Assembly (NCBI GenBank): GCA_947625045.1
Contig: CANQMW010000026.1
Span: forward strand, 1-40,542
Direction of reading: 5' to 3'
Origin: an uncultured Oscillospiraceae bacterium
GTDB taxonomy: Bacteria; Bacillota; Clostridia; Oscillospirales; Oscillospiraceae
DNA: 40,542 nt
This document shows, one piece after another, positions 24,035-31,716 of the stretch (positions are counted from its first letter, which is position 1; each line of letters starts with the position of its first letter). A program made the position numbers and the translations under genes. The notes below the pieces were generated by a model, which did not search any database, was not told the origin of the DNA, and worked only from the letters and a program-made list of their open reading frames with translations.

Positions 24035-24465
24035 AGAAGATAAAAGAGCTCTATTTTGCCCATCAGGAGATCATAAGCTATCTCTTCTTCGGCGGCGCCA
24101 CCACCGTCATCAACTGGGCGGCCTATGCCCTGTGCGTGGGTATGCTGGGCATGGCGGTCACCCCGGGCAACATGCTGAGCTGGCTCGTGGCGGTGCTCTT
24201 CGCCTTTGTCACCAACAAGCTGTGGGTGTTCAACTCCAAGAGCTGGGCCTGGCCCCTGTGGCTCAAGGAGGCCGGGGCCTTCTTCGGCAGCCGCATCTTC
24301 ACCGGGCTTGTGGAGTTCGCCGGCGTGCCGCTGCTCATAAAGCTGGGCCTGGACATGCCCCTGTTTGGCATAGAGGGCTTCGCCGCCAAGCTCATCGTCA
24401 GCGTAGTGGTCATCATCCTCAACTATATCCTCTCCAAATTCCTGGCCTTCCGCAGGAAGAGCTGA
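24031..24465 (+). CDS. GtrA-like family membrane protein
   Basis: 144 residues with four membrane helices, matching the GtrA/DPMS_TMD family (ISYLFFGGATTVINWAAYALCV at helix 1, VAVLFAFVTNKLWVFNSKSW after helix 2, ILNYILSKFLAFRRKS at the end). Family members move polyprenyl-phosphate-linked sugars across the membrane or support the glycosyltransferases that make them. ATGA coupling to the lipoprotein, and the GT-C-like gene just before that, support a shared surface glycosylation role, which is inferred. Confidence 0.88.
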   Translation: MKKIKELYFAHQEIISYLFFGGATTVINWAAYALCVGMLGMAVTPGNMLSWLVAVLFAFVTNKLWVFNSKSWAWPLWLKEAGAFFGSRIFTGLVEFAGVPLLIKLGLDMPLFGIEGFAAKLIVSVVVIILNYILSKFLAFRRKS

Positions 24466-24489
24466 CATCGTTATATATAATGGTATAAT
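24462..24489 (+). promoter_or_regulatory. near-consensus promoter directly before a perfect terminator hairpin
   Basis: CTGACA (24462-24467), 16-base spacer, extended -10 TGG-TATAAT (24484-24489). It overlaps the GtrA stop codon. The expected start near 24496 falls at the foot of the 24494-24533 hairpin. There is no gene on the plus strand downstream. Confidence 0.6.
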
Positions 24490-24493
24490 GGAC

Positions 24494-24534
24494 AAAGAAG
24501 TATCCCCCGCCTGCGGGCGGGGGATACTTCTTTT
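24494..24534. terminator. bidirectional terminator between convergent genes
   Basis: A perfect 18-bp inverted repeat (24494-24511/24516-24533) with loop TGCG. Its outer AAAGAAG/CTTCTTT arms provide U-runs in both directions. It serves the GtrA transcript (plus) and the lgt/coiled-coil transcript (minus). Confidence 0.92.
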
Positions 24535-24542
24535 ACGCTGTC

Positions 24543-25085
24543 TCAGTTCCAGTGAGGCGTGTCGTCCGGCTCCGCCGGGGTCTCGGGCACTTCGGGAGCC
24601 GCGGGTTCCGCAGGCGTCTCCGGCGCGGGAGGGGCCTCCGGCGCGGCGGGCCCGGCAGGGGCTTCGGGAGCCGCGGGCTCCTCCACCTCTATCTCCACCT
24701 CCACGCCGGCCTCGGACTCGGTGGCGTCCACCACATCCTCCAGGTCCGCGTCCATGGCCTCGGCCTCGGCGGCCATGGCCTCCTTGATCTGGGCGATCTC
24801 CGCCTCCATGGCGGCGACGGCGGCGGCCGCCTCGTCGATCTGGGCGCATAGGGGCGCGCATGTCTCGTCGGGGGCGTCATGATGGGCCTCATAGTAGATC
24901 CTGCCCAGCTCGGCGTATGCCTTTTTCATGTCGTCCTTCTTCGAGGAGATGTCCATATTCAGCTTGGCGATGCGGCTTACCTGCTTGGTCTTGACGGCGG
25001 CCACGCCCGCCAGGTCCTTGGCCTTGTCCGCGGCCTTGGAGGCCAGGGCGCCGGCCTTGGTGAGAAAGTCGTTGAATCCTGCCAT
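24543..25085 (-). CDS. coiled-coil protein with acidic Pro/Ala/Glu tail, unknown function
   Basis: 180 residues, no signal peptide. Residues 1-40 are Ala/Lys-rich amphipathic helix (FLTKAGALASKAADKAKDLAG). Residues 40-115 are predicted coiled coil (ISSKKDDMKKAYAELGRIYYEAH, IDEAAAAVAAMEAEIAQIKEAM split). Residues 130-175 are Pro/Ala/Glu repeats ending DDTPHWN. Such small proteins are common in clostridia without assigned function. CGTAAAAGGAGGAC supports the ATG at 25085. It lies 35 bases after lgt and ends before the strong terminator. Confidence 0.75.
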   Translation of the reverse strand: MAGFNDFLTKAGALASKAADKAKDLAGVAAVKTKQVSRIAKLNMDISSKKDDMKKAYAELGRIYYEAHHDAPDETCAPLCAQIDEAAAAVAAMEAEIAQIKEAMAAEAEAMDADLEDVVDATESEAGVEVEIEVEEPAAPEAPAGPAAPEAPPAPETPAEPAAPEVPETPAEPDDTPHWN

Positions 25086-25120
25086 TGTGTAAGTCCTCCT
25101 TTTACGTTTTTCTCTATAGT

Positions 25121-26026
25121 TTACTTGTTTTCGTCCTCATTATCGCCGGGAATTTCCGCCTCATCTTCCGCCTCGCCGGCGCTCCCCGCCTCCGCCATGG
25201 CGGCACGGTCCGCCCACAGGGGCATTTGCGTCTTCTTCGCCCGGCGGGCCAGCGCCGCGAGCAGCACCGCTGACACGCCCGCCGCCGCGGCGGCCAGCAG
25301 CTGACTCACCCGCAGGCCGGTATTCCCCAGGTACAGGGAGTCGGCCCGCAGCCCCTCTATCCAGGCCCGGCCCAGGCCGTACCAGAGCACATAGGCGAGA
25401 AAATACTCACCGTCAAACCGGCGTTTCGTCTTCTTCGACAGAACATGCAGCGCGATGAACCCTGTCAGGTTCCACAGGGATTCATACAAAAACGTGGGGT
25501 GGACATAGGTAGTGACCCCGTTCACCGTAAGACCCATGCGGCAGAAGACATCCGTCTCATAGCCGAAGGCCTCCCGGTTCATGAAGTTGCCCCACCGGCC
25601 CACGCACTGGCCGATGAGAAAGCCGAAGCTTGTCAGGTCCAGGAGCGCCGGCGCGGAGATACGCTTGACCTTACAGACCACCAGGATGGTGATCACCGCG
25701 GCGATCACCGCCCCGTAGATGGCCAGGCCCCCCTCCCATATCTTGCACATGTCCCAGAAGGAGTCATAGTGGCCGAAGAAGATCACGTAATAGGCCCGGG
25801 CGCCCACGATGCCCAGGGGCACGGCGAACAGCAGGCAGTCGATGACGTCATCCTGTTTTATGCCGAACTCCCGGCTCCGGTGCAGGCAGTAGGCCACCGC
25901 CAGCAGGAACCCGGCGGCGATGATGACCCCGTACCAATAAAACTCATGGCCGAACAGGGTGAAGCTGTTGGGCGGGCAGATGGACCAGTCCCCCAGCATG
26001 GGGAAGGAGATGGATGCGTTGCTCAT
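25121..26026 (-). CDS. lgt: prolipoprotein diacylglyceryl transferase
   Basis: 301 residues with about seven membrane helices. It transfers diacylglycerol from phosphatidylglycerol to the lipobox cysteine, the step before LspA. The signature GRWGNFMNREAFG is present, with EGGLAIYGA and the downstream HPTFLYESLWNL. A charged acidic tail (AEDEAEIPGDNEDENK) follows the last helix. The ATG at 26026 abuts the peptidase stop at 26027 with CCAAGGAGG upstream, so it is in the ymfF-ymfH-lgt unit. Confidence 0.95.
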   Translation of the reverse strand: MSNASISFPMLGDWSICPPNSFTLFGHEFYWYGVIIAAGFLLAVAYCLHRSREFGIKQDDVIDCLLFAVPLGIVGARAYYVIFFGHYDSFWDMCKIWEGGLAIYGAVIAAVITILVVCKVKRISAPALLDLTSFGFLIGQCVGRWGNFMNREAFGYETDVFCRMGLTVNGVTTYVHPTFLYESLWNLTGFIALHVLSKKTKRRFDGEYFLAYVLWYGLGRAWIEGLRADSLYLGNTGLRVSQLLAAAAAGVSAVLLAALARRAKKTQMPLWADRAAMAEAGSAGEAEDEAEIPGDNEDENK

Positions 26027-27289
26027 TTATGCCTCCTTGGGGCGGATGACGGCCATGGCGAACCGCGCGGGCGCGAAGTGTTCCCTTGCCCAGGCGGTCA
26101 CCTCCGCGCAGGTGAGCTCTTCCAGCACCTCCGGCGCTGTCAGCGGGTCGAACCCGGCAAAATGGCCCTCCGCCAGGGCGTCGGCCAGGTCGTAGAAGTC
26201 GTCCAGCATCCGGATGAAGCCGCCCTGCATGGCCTTTTTCTGCCGGGCGAAGAAGGCGGGGTCCATGTCCCGCTCCACCGCCCCCAGCAGCCCCGCCAGG
26301 GCCGCCTCCGGGTCGGGGGACTCCCCCTCCAAACACACATACCCCACCCCGGCGGCATAGGTGGGCTCATACCGGAACGCGTCGTTCAAAAGCCCCTTTT
26401 CATATAGCTCCAGATACGCCGGGGCATGGCCGCCCCAGAGGCACCGCATGGCAAGCTCCGCCGTGAGCCGCGCTTTCAATGCCTCCGGCTCCGCGGCCGC
26501 CGGGCCCAATTTGACCCCCGCGCAGAACTGGGGCGCGGACACATCCATGGCCCGCTCAGCGCGCGTCTCCAGCGGCATGAGGCCCGTATCCGGGCCATAG
26601 TCCCGCTCCGGCAGCGGCCCGCTCTCCCCCGGCAGGACCTCCCGGGCGATGCGCTCCACCTCGGCCGGGTCTATATCCCCCGCCGCGCAAAGGACCATGT
26701 TGGCCGGCGCGTAAAACGCCTTATGGCATATGGCAAGCGTCTCCGGCGTGATATCCCCGATGGACGCCGCCGTGCCCACGATGCTGTCCCCCAGGGGACC
26801 TTCCCCGAACAGCAGCTTCATGCAGCCCATATACGCGGCAAAAACGGGGTCGTCCTCGCTCTCGGCGATCTCCTGGCCGATGATGCCCCGCTCCTTGGCC
26901 ACCGTTTCCGGGGTGAAATACGGCGTGGACACGAACGCCAGCAGGTCCCGCAGGTTCTCCCCGAACCGATCCGTGCAGCGGGCATGGTAATTGGTCACCG
27001 CCTCGGAGGTATAGGCGTCGGCGTCCGCGCCCCGGCGGGCGAAGGCGTCGTCCACGCTGCCGGAGGGCATGTCGAACATCTTATGCTCCAGGAAGTGGGC
27101 CATCCCCGCGGGCGTGTCGTATACTGTCGTATTCAGGGAAAACCGCCGGTCCGCGCCGCCGTAATTCGTCACGAAAAAGGCCTGGGCCCGCCGCCATCCA
27201 GGCCGGGGCGCCGCGTATATGGCAAGGCCATTGGGCAGCACGGTCTTATAGACCGCGAGCCCTAAGGCGGGATAGTCAGTCCTCTCCAT
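26027..27289 (-). CDS. ymfH: M16-family peptidase, YmfH-like (active subunit)
   Basis: 420 residues. The zinc motif is H65-F-L-E68-H69 (AGMAHFLEHKMF), with the third ligand in GIIGQEIAESEDDP, so this is the catalytically competent M16 partner. The C-terminal half is the second M16 repeat. I chose the ATG at 27289 (MERTDYPALG) rather than 27295, because GGGAGG sits 6 bases before the former and directly against the latter. It overlaps ymfF by 14 bases. Substrate unknown; YmfF/YmfH pairs form M16 heterodimers in related bacteria. Confidence 0.88.
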   Translation of the reverse strand: MERTDYPALGLAVYKTVLPNGLAIYAAPRPGWRRAQAFFVTNYGGADRRFSLNTTVYDTPAGMAHFLEHKMFDMPSGSVDDAFARRGADADAYTSEAVTNYHARCTDRFGENLRDLLAFVSTPYFTPETVAKERGIIGQEIAESEDDPVFAAYMGCMKLLFGEGPLGDSIVGTAASIGDITPETLAICHKAFYAPANMVLCAAGDIDPAEVERIAREVLPGESGPLPERDYGPDTGLMPLETRAERAMDVSAPQFCAGVKLGPAAAEPEALKARLTAELAMRCLWGGHAPAYLELYEKGLLNDAFRYEPTYAAGVGYVCLEGESPDPEAALAGLLGAVERDMDPAFFARQKKAMQGGFIRMLDDFYDLADALAEGHFAGFDPLTAPEVLEELTCAEVTAWAREHFAPARFAMAVIRPKEA

Positions 27290-28559
27290 CTTCATCCTCC
27301 CGGCCCCGCAGGAAATAGACGGCGTCGCAGGCAAGGCCCGCCGCGGCCCGGATCACGTCCTCCCGGGTCACGTCCTCCGCCAGGGCGGCCAGCTCCTCCG
27401 GCCCATAGTCCAGGCCCAGCAGGTCCTGGCCCAGATAAAACCGCTCCAGCCGCTCGGGATAATCCAGCAGCGCCAGCGTGTCGGAGCTCACGGTCCGCTT
27501 CGCGGCGGTCAGCTCCCCGTCGGTGAACCCCCCGTCCTTGATCGCCTGCACCTGCCGGCCGATCTCCGCGGCGGCCCTGTCATAGTCCGCCGGGTCCACG
27601 CCGCTCTCCACCAGCAGCAGCCCTTTCATCAGGTCCAGCGAGGAATATATATAGTAGCACAGGCTCATCTTCTCCCGCACGCTTACGAACAGCTTCGACC
27701 CCGCGCTCCCGCCCAGCAGCGCGTTCAGCACCCGCAGCGCCGCCATGTCCGGGTCCTCCATGGCGTCCCCCAGGCGCCAGCCCATGGCCAGCTTCCCCTG
27801 GCCCACGTCCATCTCCTCGGTGAACACCCGCGCCTGCTCCTCCACGGTATTGAGGCGGATATCCGTGCCGATGTCGAGATCAAGCTCCCCCCGGGGCAGG
27901 GTGGCGAGGGCGTCCACCGTGGCCGCGGCCACCCTGTCCGGGTCCGCCGCGCCGCAGTAAAATACCTCCACCGGACTGGACGCCAGCAGCGCCCTATAGT
28001 GCCGTGTCAGGGCCACATAGCCTATCTCCGCCGCCGTCTCCTCATCCCCCAGGGCGTCCACGCCGTATGCCTCCCCGGGGCACATGAGCTCCAAAAGCCG
28101 GCCCCGGGCATAGTCCGTCCTGTCGTTCACCCGGGCGCGGATGTCCTCCAAGAGCTTCTCCCGCTCGCTCTCCACGTATTTCGGCAGCAGCAGCCCGCCC
28201 CTGGTGTTTGGGGCCAGCAGCACCTCCCCCAGCAGTTCCGCCATGTCCTCCAGGGCGGTATCGCTCCCCGTCTCCACGAAATCCGCGGCCAGGCCCACGG
28301 CCTGTATCTCCCCCAGCTTCCGCACGGCGGGCGCCAGCTCCGCCCCGCCCAGCTCATCCAGCCGGGCGCCCAGGGCCGCCATGTCCGGATGCCGCACCGA
28401 GCCCCGGCACAGCACGCTGGGGATGAGGGCGTTTTTCGCCGCGGTCTCCCTGTCCAGCGGGGCCAGCAGGCACACCCGCAGAAGGCCCGTCCTGAACTTG
28501 TCCGTCTGCAGGCTGGTCAGAAACACCCCGGGCATGATCTCCCGCCGCACGCTGCGCAT
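27276..28559 (-). CDS. ymfF: M16-family peptidase-like protein, YmfF-like (inactive partner)
   Basis: 427 residues. The M16 fold is visible (GSVRHPDMAALGARLDELGGAEL, ALRVLNALLGGSAGSKLFVSVREKMSLCYYIYSS split), but there is no HxxEH in the expected place, as is normal for the non-catalytic half of the pair. R/Y-rich LCYYIYS in the C-terminal repeat is conserved in active M16 dimers and may help bind substrate. The ATG at 28559 (MRSVRREIMPG) has AGAGGTGAGC upstream. First gene of the unit. Confidence 0.85.
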   Translation of the reverse strand: MRSVRREIMPGVFLTSLQTDKFRTGLLRVCLLAPLDRETAAKNALIPSVLCRGSVRHPDMAALGARLDELGGAELAPAVRKLGEIQAVGLAADFVETGSDTALEDMAELLGEVLLAPNTRGGLLLPKYVESEREKLLEDIRARVNDRTDYARGRLLELMCPGEAYGVDALGDEETAAEIGYVALTRHYRALLASSPVEVFYCGAADPDRVAAATVDALATLPRGELDLDIGTDIRLNTVEEQARVFTEEMDVGQGKLAMGWRLGDAMEDPDMAALRVLNALLGGSAGSKLFVSVREKMSLCYYIYSSLDLMKGLLLVESGVDPADYDRAAAEIGRQVQAIKDGGFTDGELTAAKRTVSSDTLALLDYPERLERFYLGQDLLGLDYGPEELAALAEDVTREDVIRAAAGLACDAVYFLRGREDEDGED

Positions 28560-28589
28560 CCCGCTCACCTCTTCATATATACTATTGTC

Positions 28590-28618
28590 ATTATAGCACA
28601 GGCCGGGGGCTTTGAAAA
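28590..28618 (-). promoter_or_regulatory. promoter of ymfF-ymfH-lgt
   Basis: On the minus strand: extended -10 TGC-TATAAT (TATAAT at 28590-28595) with a weak TTTTCA at 17 bases (28613-28618). It diverges from the sugar kinase gene. Confidence 0.6.
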
Positions 28619-28676
28619 TGACATTATTGTAAATTCCGGGCCCGGGCCGGTCATTTTTGCCAAAAAATACGGGCAA

Positions 28677-28777
28677 AAATCACGAAATATTCCCAAGGCC
28701 CTTGCAATTTATTGTGAGATATGCAAAAATGGGCATGATACCGGCCGCCCCGGCGGCCCTGATGCGTGAGGTGACAT
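28677..28777 (+). promoter_or_regulatory. upstream region of the sugar kinase gene
   Basis: An A/T-rich stretch with TTGCA (28703) and TGCAA (28723) as a spaced inverted repeat, and weak promoter-like hexamers (TTGTGA, 16 bases, CATGAT). No confident promoter or riboswitch. A GAGGTGACAT ribosome site leads to the ATG at 28778. Confidence 0.25.
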
Positions 28778-29863
28778 ATGGAACACCACAACCCCCTTCT
28801 GAGCGGCATCGATACCCCCCGGTTCATCACCTTCGGCGAGGTGATGCTTAGGCTTACCCCGCCCAACTACGAGAAGATACGCATGGCGTCCAGCTTTGAG
28901 GCCAGCTACGGCGGCAGCGAGGCCAACATCGCCCTGGCCCTGGCGAACCTGGGCATCGACAGCACCTTTTTCAGCGTGGTCCCCAACAACTCCCTGGGCA
29001 AGAGCGCGGTGCGCATGCTCCGGTCCAACGACGTGCACTGCACCCCCGTCATCCTCTCCACCCCCGAGGAGACCCCCTCCCACCGGCTGGGCACCTATTA
29101 TCTCGAGACCGGCTACGGCATCCGCCCCAGCAAGGTGACCTACGACCGGAAGCACTCCGCCATTACGGAGTATGACTTCTCCCAGGTGGACCTGGACGCC
29201 CTCCTGGACGGCTTCGACTGGCTGCACCTGAGCGGCATCACCCCCGCCCTCAGCCCCAGCTGCGCCGAGTTCATCCTCAAGTGCCTGGAAAAGGCCCGGG
29301 AGAAGGGGCTCACCATCAGCTTTGACGGCAACTTCCGGAGCCTTCTCTGGTCCTGGGAGGAGGCGCGGGACTTCTGCACCCGGTGCCTGCCCTATGTGGA
29401 CGTGCTCCTGGGCATCGAGCCCTACCACCTCTGGAAGGACGACGCGGACCATTCCAAGGGCGACTGGAAGGACGGGGTGCCCCTGCAGCCCAGCTACGAG
29501 CAGCAGGACGAGATCTTCCAGCGCTTCGTGGAGCGCTATCCCAACCTCAAGTGCCTGGCCCGCCACGTCCGCTATGCCCACACCGGCAGCGAGAACAGCC
29601 TCATGGCCTACATGTGGTACCAGGGCCACACCTTTGAGAGCCGCCTCTTCACCTTCAACATCCTGGACCGGGTGGGCGGCGGCGACGCCTTCGCCAGCGG
29701 CCTCATCTACGCCATGATGAACGATTATAAGCCCATGGACATGGTGAACTTCGCCGTGGCCAGCTCTGTCATCAAGCACACCATCCACGGCGACGCCAAC
29801 ATCACCGACGACGCCGAGAGCATACGCAGCATTATGAACATGAACTATGACATAAAACGGTGA
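28778..29863 (+). CDS. PfkB-family sugar kinase, probably 2-dehydro-3-deoxygluconokinase
   Basis: 361 residues. The N-terminal FITFGEVMLRLTPP and SYGGSEANIALALANLG are the substrate-binding start of KDG kinase/ribokinase proteins. The C-terminal DRVGGGDAFASGLIY holds the anion hole and catalytic Asp. It is slightly longer than usual, with an insertion around residues 215-260 (LWKDDADHSKGDWKDGVPLQPS). KDG kinase phosphorylates 2-keto-3-deoxygluconate in hexuronate breakdown. No uronate gene is nearby, so the sugar is uncertain. It is a single-gene unit ending in a strong terminator. Confidence 0.82.
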   Translation: MEHHNPLLSGIDTPRFITFGEVMLRLTPPNYEKIRMASSFEASYGGSEANIALALANLGIDSTFFSVVPNNSLGKSAVRMLRSNDVHCTPVILSTPEETPSHRLGTYYLETGYGIRPSKVTYDRKHSAITEYDFSQVDLDALLDGFDWLHLSGITPALSPSCAEFILKCLEKAREKGLTISFDGNFRSLLWSWEEARDFCTRCLPYVDVLLGIEPYHLWKDDADHSKGDWKDGVPLQPSYEQQDEIFQRFVERYPNLKCLARHVRYAHTGSENSLMAYMWYQGHTFESRLFTFNILDRVGGGDAFASGLIYAMMNDYKPMDMVNFAVASSVIKHTIHGDANITDDAESIRSIMNMNYDIKR

Positions 29864-29885
29864 CGAAAATATATAGGATGACCGC

Positions 29886-29914
29886 GGGAGTGGACATAAG
29901 TCCACTCCCTTTTT
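29886..29914 (+). terminator. Rho-independent terminator of the sugar kinase gene
   Basis: GGGAGTGGAC and GTCCACTCCC, a 10-bp stem with loop ATAA, followed directly by TTTTT. Confidence 0.92.
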
Positions 29915-29954
29915 ATGATTTAAAAGAGAAAAGGCGTTTTTTCTCAAAAAAGTA

Positions 29955-29983
29955 TTGATTTTTCGGGGGATAGGGTTTATAAT
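29955..29983 (+). promoter_or_regulatory. promoter of the secreted protein gene
   Basis: TTGATT (29955-29960), 17-base spacer, TATAAT (29978-29983). AGCAGGAGG lies just ahead of the ATG at 30043. Confidence 0.75.
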
Positions 29984-30042
29984 GACACGAGTTTCGGCTC
30001 ATAGGTTGTGTAAAATTATTTATTTTAGCAGGAGGAAAAAAC

Positions 30043-31383
30043 ATGAAAAAGCGTGCATTGAGCCTGTTCCTGGCTTTCATCATGACGCTGAGCCTGACAG
30101 TTCCCGCCCTCGCGGCGCCTGAAGCTCCGGCGGGCCTGGAGGAGCTGGAGGAGTTCGTAGACGTGCCCATGGCCGTAGCCGCGGCGAACGAACCGGACGG
30201 CTCGAAAGACAATCCTTACGTTGTCTCTAACAGTACTGCGCTGCAAGGCAAACTGGGTGTCGCTGTTGATGGTAAGGACATGTATATCAGGGTGGTTAAT
30301 AGAGCCCCGGCCGCGATGGCCATCGACAACACTACCACTGTTAATGTCTCGCGGGGCAATATCTTCATCAGCGTTGCGGCGAACAACACGCTGACTGCCG
30401 ACTTCAACGTGCAGGGTGGCACTGTGGTATTGTGGCTGGGCAGCAATAACGCAGATACCGGCACCTTCTCTTATACTACGGCGCTGGGTAAAGTCTCAAT
30501 CAACGACGGCGTGAAGTTCAGCAAGTCTCTGGCCGGCCAGAGCAATATAACAGGCTACCAGGCCGAGAGCAGCGGGACTTACACGTATTATAAGGAGGCT
30601 GAGAGCGCCCCCAAAGGCAGCACCCTCACGAACATCAGCAACTCCAAGACGGTCTATACGGTCACAGTGACGGATGAGGTGCATTTCAAGGTCGAGCCCA
30701 AGCAGGCCACCGAGGGCGAGACGATCACCGTCACTGCCGACAGCACCTATACGATCGAGTCTGTGACCGTGACGCCGAATGGCACGAAGGTGACTGTCAA
30801 CGCTGGTACTTACACCTTCAAAATGCCCGCCTACAACGTTACAGTCACCGTCACGGTAGTAGAGAAGAGCTCCGGCGGCGGCAGCGGCGGCGGCACCACT
30901 GAGCCCAGCCCCTCTCCCAGCCCGTCCCCGTCCCCGTCCCCGTCTCCCAGCCCCTCTCCCACGCCCGGCGGCGATAAGCCCACGGTCCCCGTGGATCCTC
31001 CCAAGACCAACGGCGGCACCGGCTGGGTCTATGACTACGACACCGGCGAGTGGTACTTCTTCAAGAAGGGCGAAGTCGTCGCCAACTACTGGGTCGGCAA
31101 GGTAGACGGCGCTTCCCAGTGGGACAACAACTGGTACTATGTCGGCTCCGAGGGCAAGATGCTCACCGGCATGCAGTACGTGGACGACCTGCACGGCGGC
31201 TATGGCTGGTACTTCCTGCAGCCCACCGATACCAAGGGTGAGAAGGGCAAGATGCTGACCGGCTGGCAGTGGGTCGGCGGCCAGTACGGCGAGTGCTGGT
31301 TCGAGAAGAAGTCCGGCTCCTCCGGTAAGTGCACTTGGTCCGAGCTCCTGGGCGACTGGAACGGCGCCACCTGGGTCAAGTAA
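30043..31383 (+). CDS. secreted protein with Ser-Pro linker and C-terminal cell-wall-binding-like repeats
   Basis: 446 residues. A signal peptide (about 1-24, cut near ALA-APEA) leads to a beta-rich N-terminal region (about 50-275) of Thr/Val/Asn-rich strands (VNVSRGNIFISVAANNTL, TVTVTDEVHFKVEP) with no recognised family. A (Ser-Pro) repeat and Gly/Ser stretch lie at about 280-315. The C-terminal 120 residues are aromatic/Gly repeats (GEWYFFKKGEVVANYWVG, NNWYYVGSEGKMLTGMQ, GWYFLQPTD..GKMLTGWQW) like choline- or glucan-binding cell-wall repeats. The first 800 bases use more A/T-ending codons than neighbours. It likely sits on the cell surface, and its ligand is unknown. Confidence 0.78.
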   Translation: MKKRALSLFLAFIMTLSLTVPALAAPEAPAGLEELEEFVDVPMAVAAANEPDGSKDNPYVVSNSTALQGKLGVAVDGKDMYIRVVNRAPAAMAIDNTTTVNVSRGNIFISVAANNTLTADFNVQGGTVVLWLGSNNADTGTFSYTTALGKVSINDGVKFSKSLAGQSNITGYQAESSGTYTYYKEAESAPKGSTLTNISNSKTVYTVTVTDEVHFKVEPKQATEGETITVTADSTYTIESVTVTPNGTKVTVNAGTYTFKMPAYNVTVTVTVVEKSSGGGSGGGTTEPSPSPSPSPSPSPSPSPSPTPGGDKPTVPVDPPKTNGGTGWVYDYDTGEWYFFKKGEVVANYWVGKVDGASQWDNNWYYVGSEGKMLTGMQYVDDLHGGYGWYFLQPTDTKGEKGKMLTGWQWVGGQYGECWFEKKSGSSGKCTWSELLGDWNGATWVK

Positions 31384-31411
31384 GATAGCCCCAAACAAGC
31401 AAATACCCCTC

Positions 31412-31441
31412 AGGGAGCAGAGCCTCGGCTCTGCTCCCTTT
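31412..31441 (+). terminator. terminator of the secreted protein gene
   Basis: AGGGAGCAGAGC and GCTCTGCTCCCT, a perfect 12-bp stem around CTCG, followed by TT. Confidence 0.85.
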
Positions 31442-31480
31442 CATATTGCCCTCCTAAGGGGGCTCCGCTTGGCGGCTCCC

Positions 31481-31602
31481 TTGTGCAAAGGGGCCTTTCG
31501 CCTCCTCTGCCAGCCCCCCCAAAGGCCCCCTTGTGCAAAGGGGCCTTTCGCCTCCTCTGCCAGCCCCCCCAAAGGCCCCCTTGTGCAAAGGGGCCTTTCG
31601 CC
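31481..31602. repeat. exact 50-bp tandem repeat joined to R5
   Basis: Units 31481-31530 and 31531-31580 are identical, and the first 22 bases of a third follow. Each unit has one R right-end module (TTGTGCAAAGGGGCCTTTCG) plus a 30-base spacer (CCTCCTCTGCCAGCCCCCCC and AAAGGCCCCC). It looks like duplication of the R5 right end. Confidence 0.95.
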
Positions 31603-31716
31603 GCCGTTAGGCGGTGACTGGGGGATTGTTACCAAGCCAGGTATAATTCCAAGACTGGTAACAACCCCTCCGCCTCGCTTCGCTCGGCACCTCCCCTTGC
31701 ACAGTGGAGGCTTTTT
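31571..31716 (-). repeat. modular palindromic intergenic element R5
   Basis: Minus orientation. The hairpin beside its left end is the GAGCGAAGCGAGGC type of R1, and the other hairpin is the ACCGCC..GGCGGC type of R1 and R3. The apex insert is the TTACCA..TGGTAA type of R2, with one base changed. It thus combines an R1-like body with an R2-like apex. It lies between convergent genes. Confidence 0.9.

Noticed and set aside
31481-31602. CRISPR-like repeat-spacer pattern
   Set aside because: Period is exactly 50 with identical 'spacers' as well; it is a plain tandem duplication of an R-element end, with no cas genes.
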